Part shown: positions 1 through 11,694 of the stretch, piece after piece
How positions within the stretch are numbered: the stretch's first letter is position 1
Layout of the letters: every line of letters starts with the position of its first letter
DNA from: Myotis daubentonii
Lineage: Eukaryota > Chordata > Mammalia > Chiroptera > Vespertilionidae
Direction of reading: 5' to 3'
Assembly: GCF_963259705.1 (NCBI RefSeq)
Contig: NC_081850.1
Coordinates: forward strand, 33,819,799 to 33,883,798
Length of the DNA stretch: 64,000 nt
Translations under genes and position numbers: made by a program
The notes under the pieces: generated by a model
Told to the model about the DNA's origin: nothing
Seen by the model: the letters and a program-made list of their open reading frames with translations, nothing else
Database searches by the model: none

Positions 1-59
1 TTGATTCACTGAGCAATTATGTATTAAACACATGTTTTATAGCAAGGATTGGGTTAGGC

Positions 60-270
60 CAATGGTCGGCAAACTGCGGCTCGCAAGCCACATGCGGCTC
101 TTTGGCCCCTTGAGTGTGGCTCTTCCACAAAATGCCACATGTGGGCGCGCATGTACAGTGCGATTGAAACTTCGTAGCCCATGCGCAGAAGTTGGTATTT
201 TGTGGAAGAGCCACACTCAAGGGGCCAAAGAGCCGCATGTGGCTCGCGAGCCGCAGTTTGCCGACCACTG
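60..270. mobile_element. Fold-back hAT mini-element (MITE), bat type
   Basis: Two inverted arms of about 79 bp (60-138 and 192-270) begin and end with the hAT-like terminus CARTGGTCGGCAAACTGCGG and are nearly identical after reverse-complementing. The central spacer is about 53 bp. The flanking 8-mers ggttaggc (52-59) and ggttagac (271-278) match at 7 of 8 bases, the expected hAT duplication length. Both arms match the left end of the longer element at 14423-15091, so this looks like a derivative with two left ends. It has no coding capacity. Long overlapping open frames on both strands are a by-product of the inverted repeat. Confidence 0.85.
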
Positions 271-897
271 GGTTAGACTATGGGAATGTAAAGATAAGCA
301 AAATCTAATACTTGTGCCCAAAAGGAGACAGGTCAATAAATTAAATTAATTGTTGCAAATGACCTGATAAAGAGGATTTTATGTACATGGTACTAACCTC
401 TCTTCTTCTACCCTCTTTATTCTCTCTCCCTTTGAGAAGTAGAAATCTTATAGGAGGAATGGAGGTAGAGGACAAATTCGGATCTATCATACTGTGATCA
501 AAGACGGACTAGCTAGTCAGCTGTGTTCCATTGTGGCATGCATTGAGAGTTTATTCGTGAATGAAATGCAGAGTCTTTCTTAAAGGTCAGGGGGTTTCAT
601 TGGTACGATTACATGGTTGTAAGTAACCATAATACAGAATGGACAATAGTAAATGGGGTAAGCAGGAATGGTCAAATCTCTGACACAAGGCAAAAGGAAC
701 TGAGTGTGTTAAGGGTCCAGAGAGAATAATTCTGTGTGTGTGGAGGGGGCGGGAAGAAGGAAGGGAAGGAGGAAAAAATATTTTTATATATGCATATTTG
801 CATAGTAGGTGTTGAGTGAAAATTTACCTCACATATATGAATCCTATGTTTTTGTACTTTTATTCCTTGAATATCCTATTATTTTCTTTTACTAGTA
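271..897. other. Unassigned AT-rich sequence
   Basis: No gene or repeat family recognised. A purine-rich stretch lies near 740-777. There is no open frame of note. Confidence 0.5.
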
Positions 898-973
898 ATG
901 TGGTTGTTAGTACGACTATATTTTTAGCTCTGTGAGGAAAGAGCTAAAAATACAGTCGTACTAACAACCTCCG
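898..973. mobile_element. 76-bp palindromic MITE-like element, TA-flanked
   Basis: Arms ggttgttagtacgact... (about 902-930) and its complement (about 940-969) pair almost perfectly around a loop of about 9 bases, with one mismatch in 30. A TA dinucleotide lies at each boundary (896-897 and 974-975), as expected for a mariner/Tigger-type insertion. The size resembles MADE1-class mini-elements, but I do not recognise the sequence. An alternative is a local inverted duplication. Confidence 0.55.
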
Positions 974-1613
974 TACTTTTTCTTCTTCATAGCAGGGGGT
1001 TTTCAAACTGTTTGTCAGGCACTAAAGGATTTAGTTGGGGTATTTTTACCAGAGGAGTTAGGCATTAGGTCTGTGTAGAAATTGCTGATTGTTCTCCTAT
1101 TTTGTTTATAGGGATATCATTTCAGAATCCATTTTCCTTTCCCTCTTTCATCTCAAAACTTTTTCATCTTTGCTCAGTACTGGTTCTGTACAGTTTTGGC
1201 TGTGCATATATTCAAGGCTCTCACTTAAAAATAAAATATGTGTTTTTTCCAACATAAATGGAAAAGAAATAATATATTTTATCCATGACCTAAATAAAAA
1301 ATAAAAAAACATTCATACATTGTTACAGCTCTTTCACTTCTGCATTCAATCTGACCATAGTAAACCTAATAGTTATTGCTATTACCTATTAGTAGTATTT
1401 CAGGTTTTCTCTTCCTTGTCTCTACTTAACATGGGTTATTGGCTGCAAACAAATACAATTATTACTTTTTTTTCATTTGAAACGTTGCAATATTTTTAGG
1501 TTCAGGTCAATTCAATTAAACAGTTATAAGTTAAATGACAAGTGTACATAGACACTCTACTAGGAGCTTATGGAGGCCATAGGGGTGAGGAATGGAGAAC
1601 ACTGCCTCTAAGA
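974..1613. other. Unassigned AT-rich sequence
   Basis: Nothing recognisable. A 71-codon open frame at 1089-1304 has no family resemblance and is probably chance. Confidence 0.5.
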
Positions 1614-1918
1614 CAGTGGTTCTCAACCTTGGCTGCACATTAGAATCACCTGGGAATCTTTTTAAAATCCTGATTTCTGGGCCTCATCCTCTGGAAATTC
1701 TGTTTCTTTGTTATGGGATGGGGCCACAACATTAGTAACAAAGAAACAGAATTTCCGGAGGATGAGGCCCAGAAATCAGGATTTTAAAAAGATTCATTAC
1801 TAATGTGGTCCCACCCCATAACAAAGAAACAGAATTTCCAGAGGATGAGGCCCAGAAATCAGGATTTTAAAAAGATTCCCAGGTGATTCTAATGTGCAGC
1901 CAAGGTTGAGAACCAGTG
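1614..1918. mobile_element. Fold-back hAT mini-element, MER5-like termini, longer copy
   Basis: It starts with cagtggttctcaaccttgg and ends with its near-complement, flanked by 8-mers ctctaaga (1606-1613) and ctttaagg (1919-1926) that match at 6 of 8 bases. The termini resemble MER5A (hAT-Charlie), but the arms are about 100 bp and the central part differs. An internal segment occurs twice in direct orientation (about 1739-1794 and 1821-1878), which makes this copy about 83 bp longer than the otherwise near-identical copy at 55911-56132. Confidence 0.8.
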
Positions 1919-2340
1919 CTTTAAGGGCTCATGATCCAGAATGGAGGACACCTCTATAAATGACCAAGACTGTGAAGAATGCTACAACTGAAGGACAACA
2001 CAGTTCTGTAGAAGTTAGGGGGTAAAAGAATAATCTGTAGAGGTATCCAAGTTCATAAATTTCTTTGTTTAGTGACATTGTTCCATGATGCCTAAAATCC
2101 CCACCATACACAGTGCTAGGCACATACTGTAGTACCTGCGCAGACTATTTAAAAAACAGTACACATATGTGGTAAGACTGAAATATACTACAAAAGTATA
2201 TACAGTGGAAAGAAAGTCTATTTCTTAACACATTCTATTACCTTTCCTCTTTAGAGATACCCACTTTTCACAATTTCATGTGTCTGATTAATTGTTAAAG
2301 ATTTGATCCTGAAAGATACTTTTAAAAATTTTATTAAATT
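1919..2340. other. Unassigned sequence
   Basis: No repeat family or gene recognised between the hAT element and a possible L2 scrap. Confidence 0.45.
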
Positions 2341-2520
2341 CTACCCCATGTAATAAACATTCTGCAGATGTGCTAGGTGCTGTGTCAGGTACTAAGAATA
2401 ACAAAACTAGGATTCTGATCTCTGAGAGTTGGCAGTATCATGTACATTATGATACGACTTGGACTGAAACATGTTCAGTGATATAATAGAGATATGGGAT
2501 AAGTGTTCTCACAACTGGAG
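2341..2520 (-). repeat. Possible L2 3'-end relic
   Basis: An antisense L2-like series (aataaacattctgcag, then gtgctaggtgctgtgtcagg) resembles the common L2 tail. The sequence is strongly diverged. Confidence 0.4.
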
Positions 2521-3060
2521 GAGGGAATGAATGACTCATTGCCCTAAGGTGGGGTTGGGGCAGTTTCATAGCGTTCATAATCCTTCAGCTGGGACTGTGG
2601 ATGAGGATTCACTAGGCCGAAATAGAAGCAAGTAAATCCTAGGCCAAAAGAACCACATGTTCAAAGAAATAGAAGACTGAAAATACATGTTGCATATAAC
2701 AGTAAGTTTAGACTGTAGGATATGTGCAGTAGGAGATATGTCTGGAGGTGAGGCCAGATGGTCAGGGACATTGAATTTCTTTTTTTTTTCTTTTATTTAT
2801 TGCTTAAAGTATTACAAAGGGTATTACATATGTGTCCATTTTATCCCCCCGCCCCAGACAGTCCCCTAGCCTCCCCTATCCCCCAGTGTTTTATGTCCAT
2901 TGGTTATGCTTATATGCATGCATACAAGTCCTTTAGTTGATCTCTTATCCCCCTACCTCCTGCCCCCCAACCCTCCCCGGCCTTCCCGCTGCAGTTTGAC
3001 AATCTGTTTGAGGCAGCTCTGCCTCTGTATCTATTATTGTTCAAAAGTTTATAATGGTCT

Positions 3061-4363
3061 CTATTGTCCATGAATGAGTGAGATCATGTGGTATTTTTCC
3101 TTTATTGACTGGCTTATTTCACTTAGCATAATGCTCTCCAGTTCCATCCATGACGTTGCAAATGGTAAGAGTTCCTTCCTTTTTACAGCAGCATAGTATT
3201 CCATCGTGTAGATGTACCACAGTTTTCTAATCCATTCATCTACTGATGGGCACTTAGGCTGTTTCCAGATCTTAGCTATGGTGAATTGTGCTGCTATGAA
3301 CATAGGGGTGCATATATCCTTTCTGATTGGTGTTTCTGGTTTCTTGGGATATATTCCTAGAAGTGGGATCACAGGGTCAAATGGGAGTTCCATTTTCAGT
3401 TTTTTAAGGAAACTCCATACTGTCTTCCATAGTGGCTGCACCAGTCTGCATTCCCACCAGCAGTGCACAAGTGTTCCTTTTTCTCCACATCCTCTCCAGC
3501 ACTTGTCGTTTGTTGATTTGTTGATGATAGCCAGTCTGACAGGTGTGAGATGGTACCTCATTGTTGTTTTGATTTGCATCTCTCGGATGATTAGTGACTT
3601 TGAGCATGTTTTCATACGTCTCATGGCTTTCTGAATGTCCTCTTTTGAAAGGTGTCTATTTAGGTCCTTTGCCCATTTTTTGATTGGATTGTTTATCTTC
3701 CTTTTGTTAAGTTGTATGAGTTCCCTATAAATTTTGGAGATTAGGCCCTTATCAGATATGACATTGGCAAATATGTTTTCCCACAGAGTGGGTTTTCTCG
3801 TTTTGTTGATGGTTTCTTTTGCTGTGCAGAAGCTTTTTATTTTGATGTAGTCCCATTTGTTCATTTTTTCTTTCGTTTCAAGTGCCCGAGGAGCTGTATC
3901 AGTGAAGAAATTGCTTCGGCATATGTCTGAGATTTTGTTGCCTTTGGATTGTTCTAGAATTTTTATGGTTTCCTGTCGTACATTTAAGTCCTTTATCCAT
4001 TTTGAGTTTATTTTTGTGTATGGTGTAAGTTGGTGGTCTAGTTTCATTTTCTTGCATATATCTGTCCAATTTTCCCAACACCATTTATTGAAGAGACTAT
4101 CTTGGCTCCATTGTATGTTCTTGCCTCCTTTGTCAAATATTAATTGAGCATATTGGTTCGGGCTGATTTCTGGGCTCTCTATTCTATTCCATTGATCTAT
4201 ATGCCTATTCTTGTGCCAGTACCAGGCAGTTTTGAGAACAGTGGCTTTGTAATACAACTTGATATCTGGTATTGAGATCCCACCTACTTTGTTCTTTTTC
4301 AGGATTGCTGCAGCTATTTGGGGTCTTTTTTTTTATTCCAGATGAATTTTTGGAGAGTTCATT
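3061..4363 (-). pseudogene. L1 ORF2p C-terminal fragment
   Basis: This is the continuation of the same ORF2, in the frame shifted relative to the RT part. The open portion is 398 codons (4257-3061). It includes the conserved block around [14 protein letters not shown] and a Cys/His-rich segment with spacing like the L1 C-terminal zinc-knuckle (KCWRGCGEK... then HCWWEC, about residues 250-275). Its natural stop is at 3061-3063. Between 4258 and about 4395 the homologous reading continues but contains one in-frame TGA, probably a former Trp codon. One frameshift plus one nonsense change therefore separate it from the RT half. It is not a host gene. Confidence 0.9.
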
Positions 4364-5721
4364 CTAGATCTCTGAAGTATGCCGTGGGTTTTTAATGGGA
4401 AGTGCGTTGGATTTATAGATTGCTTTGGGTAGTATGGACATTTTAATGATGTTGATTCTACCAATCCATGAACACGGTATGTTCTTCCATCTGTTTATGT
4501 CTTCCTCTACATCTTTTTTCAACGTCCTGTAGTTTTCTGAGTAGAGGTCTTTTACCTCTTTAGTTAAGTTTATTCCTAGGTAGTTTAATTTTTTTGGTGC
4601 GATGGTAAACGGGATTGTTTTTATAATCTCTCTTTCTGAAAGTTCTCTATTGGTGTATAGAAATGCCTCAGATTTCTTGGGGTTAATTTTGTATCCTGCT
4701 ACATTGCCAAATTCATGTATTAAGTCTAGTAGCTTTTTGATGGAGTCTCTAGGGTTTTGTATGTATAATATCATGTCGTCTGCAAATAAGGACAGTTTTA
4801 CTTCCTCTTTTCCAATTTGGATGCCTTTTATTTCTTCTTCTTGCCGAATTGCAATGGCTAACACTTCCAGTACTATGTTGAACAGGAGTGGAGAGAGTGG
4901 GCATCCCTGTCTTGTTCCTGTTCTTAGGGGAAATGGTGTTAGTTTTTGTCCATTGAGTATGATGTTGGCTGTGGGCCTGTCATATATGGCTTTTATTATG
5001 TTGAGGTATGATCCTTCTACTCCCACATTGCTGAGAGTTTTTATCAAAAATGGGTGTTGAATTTTGTCAAATGCTTTTTCTGCATCAATTGATATGACCA
5101 TGTGGTTTTTTTCTTTCAATTTGTTTATGTGATGTATCACGTTTATTGATTTGCGGATATTGTACCATCCTTGCATCCCTGGGATAAATCCTACTTGGTC
5201 ATGATGTATGATCTTTCTGATGTACTGCTGGATCCGATTTGCTAAGATTTTGTTGAGGATTTTGGCATCTATGTTCATGAGGGATATTGGCCTGTAATTC
5301 TCCTTCATTGTGTTGTCTTTACCTGGTTTTGGTATTAGGGTGATGCTGGCTTCATAGAATGAGCTTGGAAGTGTTCCTTCCTCTTGAATTTTTTGTAGTA
5401 GTCTGAGGAGGATAGGTTTTAGTTCTTCCTTGAATGTTTGGTAAAACTCCCCTGTGAAGCCGTCTGGTCCTGGGCTTTTGTTTGATGGAAGCTTTTTGAT
5501 GACTGCTTCAATTTCTTCCATAGTTATTGGCCTGTTGAGATTTTTAGATTCTTCCTGATTGAGTTTTGGAATGTTGTATTTTTCTAGGAATTTGTCCATT
5601 TCCTCCATGTTGTCTAGTTTGTTGGAGTAGAGCTGTCCACAGTATTTTTTAACAATCATTTGTATTTCTGTGGGGTCTGTTGTTATTTCGCCTCTATCGT
5701 TTCTGATTTTGTTTATTTGGG
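4364..5721 (-). pseudogene. L1 ORF2p fragment, reverse transcriptase domain
   Basis: This is the reverse transcriptase part of L1 ORF2p, which copies L1 RNA into DNA at the nicked chromosomal target. The open frame from 5659 runs 431 codons. Motifs are intact: [12 protein letters not shown] (residues 190-201, catalytic Asp), RQGCPLSP (250-257) and FADD (292-295, the catalytic Asp pair). Coding sequence continues upstream of the first Met to the truncation point near 5721, so that Met is not the true start. The upstream endonuclease domain is missing. The frame is lost at about 4395, just after the residues NALPIK, in an A-rich tract on the coding strand. It then hits a stop. Confidence 0.93.
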
Positions 5722-5730
5722 TGAATTTCT

Positions 5731-7418
5731 AAACTTGTGCAGTTTGGATATCATCCCCTATAAGGGTTAAGGGAAGTGGTTGAAGGAATGTAAGTATGGT
5801 AGTGTTATGAGGCATATATGTCTGTAGGAGGATATTTTTGTGGTCCTTTGAAAGATGGAATGGACAGAATTTAAAGTATAAGTGTGGGGATCAGTTAGGA
5901 TTATAACTCTGGCTGTCACCTGCCCAGGATGAAAAGAGATCTGAAGACATTACAGAAAGAGAAATCATAGGCTCTGGTGATAGGAATGTGTTGGGCATGT
6001 CGCTGCTAAGGGACATTCATGGACAAGTTAGGCATAAATTTTATCTACTACTCTAGTGAGAAACAGAGCATTCACAGGATGCAGACTAAGAAATGGGAAC
6101 CCTGAGCAGCATGAACATGTAAACAGTGGTTGAATAAAAGGATATTGGTGATGGAAGCAAAGTGATCGATTATAAAGGAAGAAAAAGAAACAGTCCAGAA
6201 GAGTTCAGTGGTGGGAGATTGAGGAAGGAGAAAGGTTTTCCTTGGTCTCTGACCACTGCTACTGAGAAGCCAAGTAGAGAGGTTGAGAGCAGTTGGAAAG
6301 TCAGTGTTGACTTTGGAAGGAGAGTATGACTTGTCTGGCAAGTGAAGAGAAGTCATAGTAGAGGGCCTTGGAGGAAGAGGAGGTGAACTGACTGTGACTC
6401 CATTGGCTATGAAGTGGGCATCATGAAAAGAAGTAGAGGTGGGTGTACCATCTCTCTTTTCACGTCATCTACTCAGTGAATTTTGCCCAGGGTAGTTGGT
6501 GAATGGGAGGCCCAATGTGGGAGCTGGAGGAGGGAAAGCATGAGAGATGTTAATTAAGGTAGGGTGAGTGTGAAAGTTCAGCAGAGCCAGCATGGAGTAG
6601 TGAGACACGGGTCTGTCCACTGCCTTCACTGGTAAGCTGCTGCCTTATTTCTGTTGAGAATCTCATTTTATGTGTAAACCCAAATGAGATAATTTTCTCT
6701 GGGCTTTAAAAAATATTTCCCCAAAAGTTTCTCATTATTTTGCTTATAAAATTTGATAGTCACTTTTCGTCACAGATGGGACCAATGCTGTCTGCATCTC
6801 TCTGACCTGCATCAGTGAACGCAAAAAGCTCCTTTGAAAAGAGCACGGTGCCAAATGTGATAGAAGGTTCTGTGCCTGGATTGAGATGTACAGATTACTG
6901 GCCACAGCCCTGACGTGGTGTTCTGGAAACCACGTCAGTCCCCACAAGGGCGAAGCCAGTGAGTTTGTTAGGTCAGCAGAACCCGGAGCTGGAAGCGCAG
7001 CTTTAGTGTTCGGCATGCTTCTGTTGTTTATAACTTTCTGTAATGTGTGATAACAAAGAGCAGTGTGTGGTAACAAAGAACACTCTGTTACCACGAGTTA
7101 TTTTAACCACCAGCCTTCAGTTGCTCAGCCTTTTTTCCCCTTCCTCTTCACAGCTCTGTTCCTGGCTCCGTCTTTGTCACCCACTTCCACCTCCTCCCCA
7201 GCTGCTCCTCCTCATCTCCTTGTGCTAAGTCCTTCCCCGTGCCTGTTTCTCCCCCATTACGGAGAACCTGCTGGATGCTTTTGGCTTTACAGCGTTATCA
7301 GTGTGCCATTATTTTCCTCTCTCCTTGAATATACAGTTCCAGCAAGGGTTCTTCAAATTTAGAGCATCCCCAAATAAAGGGTATTCCAGGGCCCCTCTTG
7401 GTTTAAGGGAAGTCTGGG

Positions 7419-7420
<2 letters not shown>
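5731..7420. other. Unassigned sequence, possibly unique
   Basis: No gene is supported. 5731-6640 is purine-rich with some resemblance to diverged L2, not assignable. 7130-7260 is pyrimidine-rich. Several 60-116-codon frames lack any recognisable domain. Confidence 0.45.

Positions 7421-7466
<46 letters not shown>
7421..7466. repeat. (GT)23 microsatellite
   Basis: An uninterrupted 46-bp GT run. The antisense open frame that reads through it as a Thr/His run is an artefact. Confidence 0.98.
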
Positions 7467-7473
<7 letters not shown>

Positions 7474-8119
7474 GTGAGTGTGGGAGGAAGAAATTGTGCA
7501 TTTCTGGTATCGAATCACTTCACTGTCTAAGTTGGAATGAGGATAAATAAGTGTTGAGGGTTTTATAGTTGTTTTCTCTCTTCCCAGAGGACTCTTTGTT
7601 GTCTTTTTCATGCTACTAAGCCAAAAAACACAAAATAAGCTTTATTAAGCTGGACCTGGCAAAGTTACTGTATTTTATTCTTAAAAACCTGGTAACCAAG
7701 CCTTCAGTGACTCAATCTGATCTATGGAAAGAAGTGGGAAATTGGATGTGACATTGGTATAAATGACAGTGAACCCAGAATGGTCAAACAGGCAGTTTCT
7801 TTCTCTAGAGACAGTTTTTACACGTATTGCCTTTTAACCTGGCATGGAGTAGCAAGTGCTATTAGAAATTGTTGATGTAAGCAAATTCTACATAAACCAA
7901 ATGTCTATGGTAAGCTTCATAGTTTGACTTGCATGAATATCAAAGTAGAGAGTGATTTTTATAGTTTTCCCGGCACTCTGTTTGGCTTGGTATATAGAAC
8001 ACATCTGAAATATCTTTCTCAAACTCCTTCATTCTTAAACCGTATTGTGCACATCTTTAGTGGTATAACTAATACCAAGAAATAATATAGATAGATGATC
8101 CAAAATTTTAATTTAAAAA
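7467..8119. other. Unassigned sequence
   Basis: Nothing recognised in either orientation. Confidence 0.45.
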
Positions 8120-8240
8120 TCCCCGAGGATTGGCTGGGTGACCTTAGAAAAGTCAATTAAGGTCTCCATTTCTCAGTTTCTTTACCTGTAGAGTGGTGGA
8201 GTTGATATTAACTCTAATGCTCATTTCAAACATCCATTAA
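8120..8240 (+). repeat. MIR SINE fragment
   Basis: The MIR core-like order is seen: tgggtgaccttagaaaagtc, then tctcagtttctttacctgta. Old and diverged. Confidence 0.65.
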
Positions 8241-9924
8241 TAATAGGAAAAATTCATGGCTGGAAACTGGATTTCAATTCCATGTGTTTAGGGAGCTGTG
8301 GTAAGGCTTATTTACCACTGCCAGGCTCAATTGGAAAGAGTGGGGTATTGATTAGTTATATCTGCCTTTTGACTGCAGTAATGGGGGGGGGGTGTTTTTG
8401 CTATTCCTGCTCTAGCCCTACTAAGAGCGGCCACAGGGCAATTGTGTTTTCATTCTGCTACCCCCTCTCCCCTTTCACATACACACATACATACACCCCA
8501 CTTAAACCAGATTATTGATGAAACCACAGGTATAGGTTCTGTCCCTTTTTTGAATGATGTCTCTTAAATTCTGTTCCCTGATTCATATATCTTAAAGCCA
8601 AGGAGAATGGAGAAAAGGGTGTGTGAATGACTCATATTAAACACATCACCATCTCACACTCAGCTCTTTTAAAAACTTGGCCACTTGCAGAGGATAAGGT
8701 ACTAAATTATAGTCAGTTACCCACCTATTATAGTATATCATTGAGCCTTAAAACTTGACTTTTTTATGACCCTAAACCTAGGAACAAAAAGGTGTAGAGA
8801 AATATGTCTGGGAAAATATATAAACTCCATCTTACGTCTGTTTCAAAAAAATGAATGCTGATATTTTTTATAATTACTCTAAGATGTGTGACAAAATTAT
8901 GTTTTTAAAATATCCAAGTGAAGAGTTGAGGGCTACAAAACATTGTTTTTAGAATGCTAGATGGTAATAGGTGATGTTAATCAGATTTCAAGGTTCATGT
9001 TGACCTACTGCCTCTCGGAACACTGATCAAAGTTTCGTGAATCCTTCTGATGCGGAGTTATTCATCAGAGTTCTCAGCACATAATTATGGACTGTCAGAG
9101 GATTTCAGTTTTGTGTAATAAAAGAGTAGCATGCCCACAGCTTGCTGAGGTGTTAGCTTAATAACCTCCTAAGACAGGGTTTTTTTTTTTTTAATTCTCC
9201 CTCAAGACCCAAGAAAATCAGCTTATATCTTGCCCACCCCATCTCAAATGAAGTTGAAAAGTTTAGAACTTATATTTATTTAAATATTTATTTCCAAGAA
9301 GAAGAGACACAGCTTCTGATTTTATTCTCCTTCCCTTTGTTCTATCTTTTATTGAATTGGAAGCATGATGGATTTCCTTTCTATGCCTGAATCTTGGTAA
9401 GGATGTATAAATTTTTCTCTTACCATGCTTGGTTATATACAGTAAGATGTTAGTAAACTGGGGCTTATAAGCATTGCCACATTTAAATTGTTGCCTGCAT
9501 GATGCTCTTACTTGCGGATGCAATTATTTCCCTTGTTGTTGACAAGATGTCAACTGCGATACCCACAGAGCACAAAAATATCCTAAGACACAATATTATA
9601 AATCTTTTGGGAGGAAAACTCAAGGATGTGTCTGGGGCTCTCAATCTAACTTCATCTTTCGTTATTGGATGTTTGTTTATATTTATATTATTAGCTGATT
9701 ATGCACAGAAAGTGACATTTAAGAAGCATGAGTCATTCTATTCAGTGATCATAATTAACAGATTTCTGGGAATAGTTTTGCCTTCGTTTTTAAGTTTGAG
9801 AATATATAAGAATAGAGAGCAATTTATCATTCGTCATTTATAGGTAATGGTGGTGGGGATGCTTGTTAATAATAGCTTTATGAGGGAAAAAGAGGTGGCC
9901 AATTTTCTATAGAGTTGTATTGCA
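8241..9924. other. Unassigned AT-rich sequence
   Basis: It contains a run of ten G at 8383-8392 and a T-run near 9180-9192. The 114-codon frame at 9499-9843 has no recognisable family and poor coding character. Confidence 0.45.
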
Positions 9925-10015
9925 CACCTACTGTGTCGAGATACATCAGATACAGAGCCCGCCAGTAAGGAGATTATAGGTGGGGAAGTAATACTAGTCA
10001 GGTGAGGCTAGTTGC
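9925..10015 (-). repeat. Possible L2 fragment
   Basis: It begins with cacacctactgtgtcgaga, similar to the common antisense L2 tail. Short and diverged. Confidence 0.35.
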
Positions 10016-11314
10016 TATACAGACCCCCAAATTTCAAGAGCTTATTTATTTTCAATCAAAGTTTATTTCCATCTAGTTGGGGGCTTTCCAGGTGTCCATC
10101 CAGGGACCCATGCTCTGTCCGCTTTGGCTCTATTATCCTGGAGGTCTACAGTGTTCTCTCCATTTAGCCAGATGAGGAGGAAAGGAAAAGAGGATTATAC
10201 ATGGGAGGTCTGAAAATGGGTTAGCATCTTCCGTTCACATCCCATTGACTGGAACTCAAGTACATGGTCAAATGTATGTTCAAGGGAAGCAGGGAAATGT
10301 AATCTGATTTGCTAAACAGCAAACAGCCTCTGTTACCAGAGAGAAGTGTGTGTAATAGAGGAGAAGAAAGGGTTGAGTGTGGTGAGGACAGGATGGGGAA
10401 GCATGGAAGAGAGGAACTTGATGCTTACAAAAATTTTGAAAAGAAATCAAGTTGGTCCTTTTTGTACTGTTTGTGTCTGGCAGTCATGTTCCAACACAGC
10501 ATGGTAATCCTCAGTGACATCTTGGAATTTGATTGCTTGGTCTGCATTACAGACCATTGTGTAACCCAAGAACAGCTAAGGGATCCATAATGTCCAGTCA
10601 TTATTGGAGCAGACCCTACCATCATGACTAAGAGCCAGCCAGGCAAGTCTCAAAAAAATGCCCCATAGAGGGGAAACCCTGCCTATGAAAATCTGGTTTC
10701 CCAGTACAGCTGTGAGTGTAAAAGGATTGTGGGTGGCAAACACAGCTACCTTAAATGCTGTTTTCTTAAGAAGTGATAGGGCTATGAAGGTTGTATGATA
10801 TAGCATAAAGATGATCCAACAGAAGGCATGTTTTTAGATATTGCTACTGACCACCCTTGCACTATTTGCCCCCTCACTTTATCTTTATGAGCCTCTGTAT
10901 CTATAATGTCCTTACATTTCTCCCATTGGGAACATATAGGATTTTAGCTTTTACCCAGCTATTCAGGACCAGATTTAGAGTAGGAAATCTCAAGAGGGTG
11001 CCAAAAGCTCATTTGTCATGATAAATAGAATTTTACTATAAGATGTTAAGTAATATTAGTACAACAAAATCCATGGTGTTCAAAATTTAAAATAAAACAG
11101 AATCAGTATTACTAAGTTTTCCTTTTCTCTCTCAGCTCCAGTATGGCTCAGCATAGCATTGCTCATTATCTTGGATTTATTTAAAATTCTGATATTTTGT
11201 CCATAGTGTATTTCTTTATTGTTCAATACTGACAATTTGTCATCAAAATGCTATTTATCTTGATTTCTTAAACAGTGTATGTGAAGTGAATGCCCTGATT
11301 TACTTGCTTTGGCA
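10016..11314. other. Unassigned sequence
   Basis: No gene or family recognised. The 93-codon frame at 10309-10590 shows no domain. Confidence 0.45.
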
Positions 11315-11380
11315 TCCCTGACACCTAGAACAACATCTGAGATATGGTAGATGCTGAAGAAATGCTTATGAATGCAGGAA
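11315..11380 (+). repeat. L2/MIR 3'-tail fragment
   Basis: The order resembles the L2/MIR tail (catctgagatatggtagatg, then gaagaaatgcttatgaatg). A run of ten G follows at 11396-11405. Confidence 0.4.
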
Positions 11381-11694
11381 TGGTAGAAAAGTAAAGGGGG
11401 GGGGGTAAAGTAACAGGTGAGGCATCTCAGAATTGGAAGGGAGATGGTTTTGGAGTCATGGTGCACAGCTTCATTACCAGGTTAGGTGTCATAGTGGCCC
11501 AGGACACTCCGAGTCCTTATGTCTGACAAGCAGGCAGATTTCTGCATGGACACTTCTACAAAACATTTTCCAAATGGATTGGAGAGTATTCATGTGTCCT
11601 CTCTTTTATCAACAAATATCTGTCAAATACCTAACTATTCTTTCTTCTCTTTATGTTTTTTTTTAGAATGATGTTTGTTTATCATTGAATTTCT

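Larger units (their letters stand above)
2781..5721 (-). mobile_element. 5'-truncated L1 (LINE-1) insertion with TSD
   Basis: A 2.9-kb bat L1 in antisense orientation. The poly-A appears as a T-run at about 2781-2789, followed leftward-to-rightward by the 3' UTR (to about 3060) and the 3' two thirds of ORF2. It is bracketed by a perfect 9-bp duplication, tgaatttct, at 2772-2780 and 5722-5730. The inferred pre-insertion site on the minus strand reads ttt/agaaatt, a plausible L1 endonuclease variant of TT/AAAA. ORF1, the 5' UTR and the endonuclease domain are absent, so the copy cannot move by itself. The good ORF2 preservation suggests a fairly recent insertion. Confidence 0.95.

Noticed and set aside
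17..349. Overlapping 83- and 105-codon frames on opposite strands with almost identical protein segments
   Set aside because: This is an effect of the inverted arms of the fold-back hAT element.
3212..5060. Plus-strand frames of 96-152 codons across the L1
   Set aside because: They are shadows of the minus-strand ORF2, which has the real motifs.
7421..7466. Short regular repeats considered as a CRISPR-like or satellite array
   Set aside because: It is a plain dinucleotide microsatellite in a mammalian genome, with no spacer structure.
9499..9843. 114-codon frame with hydrophobic stretches
   Set aside because: The composition follows AT-rich DNA. No family resemblance, no neighbouring exons.
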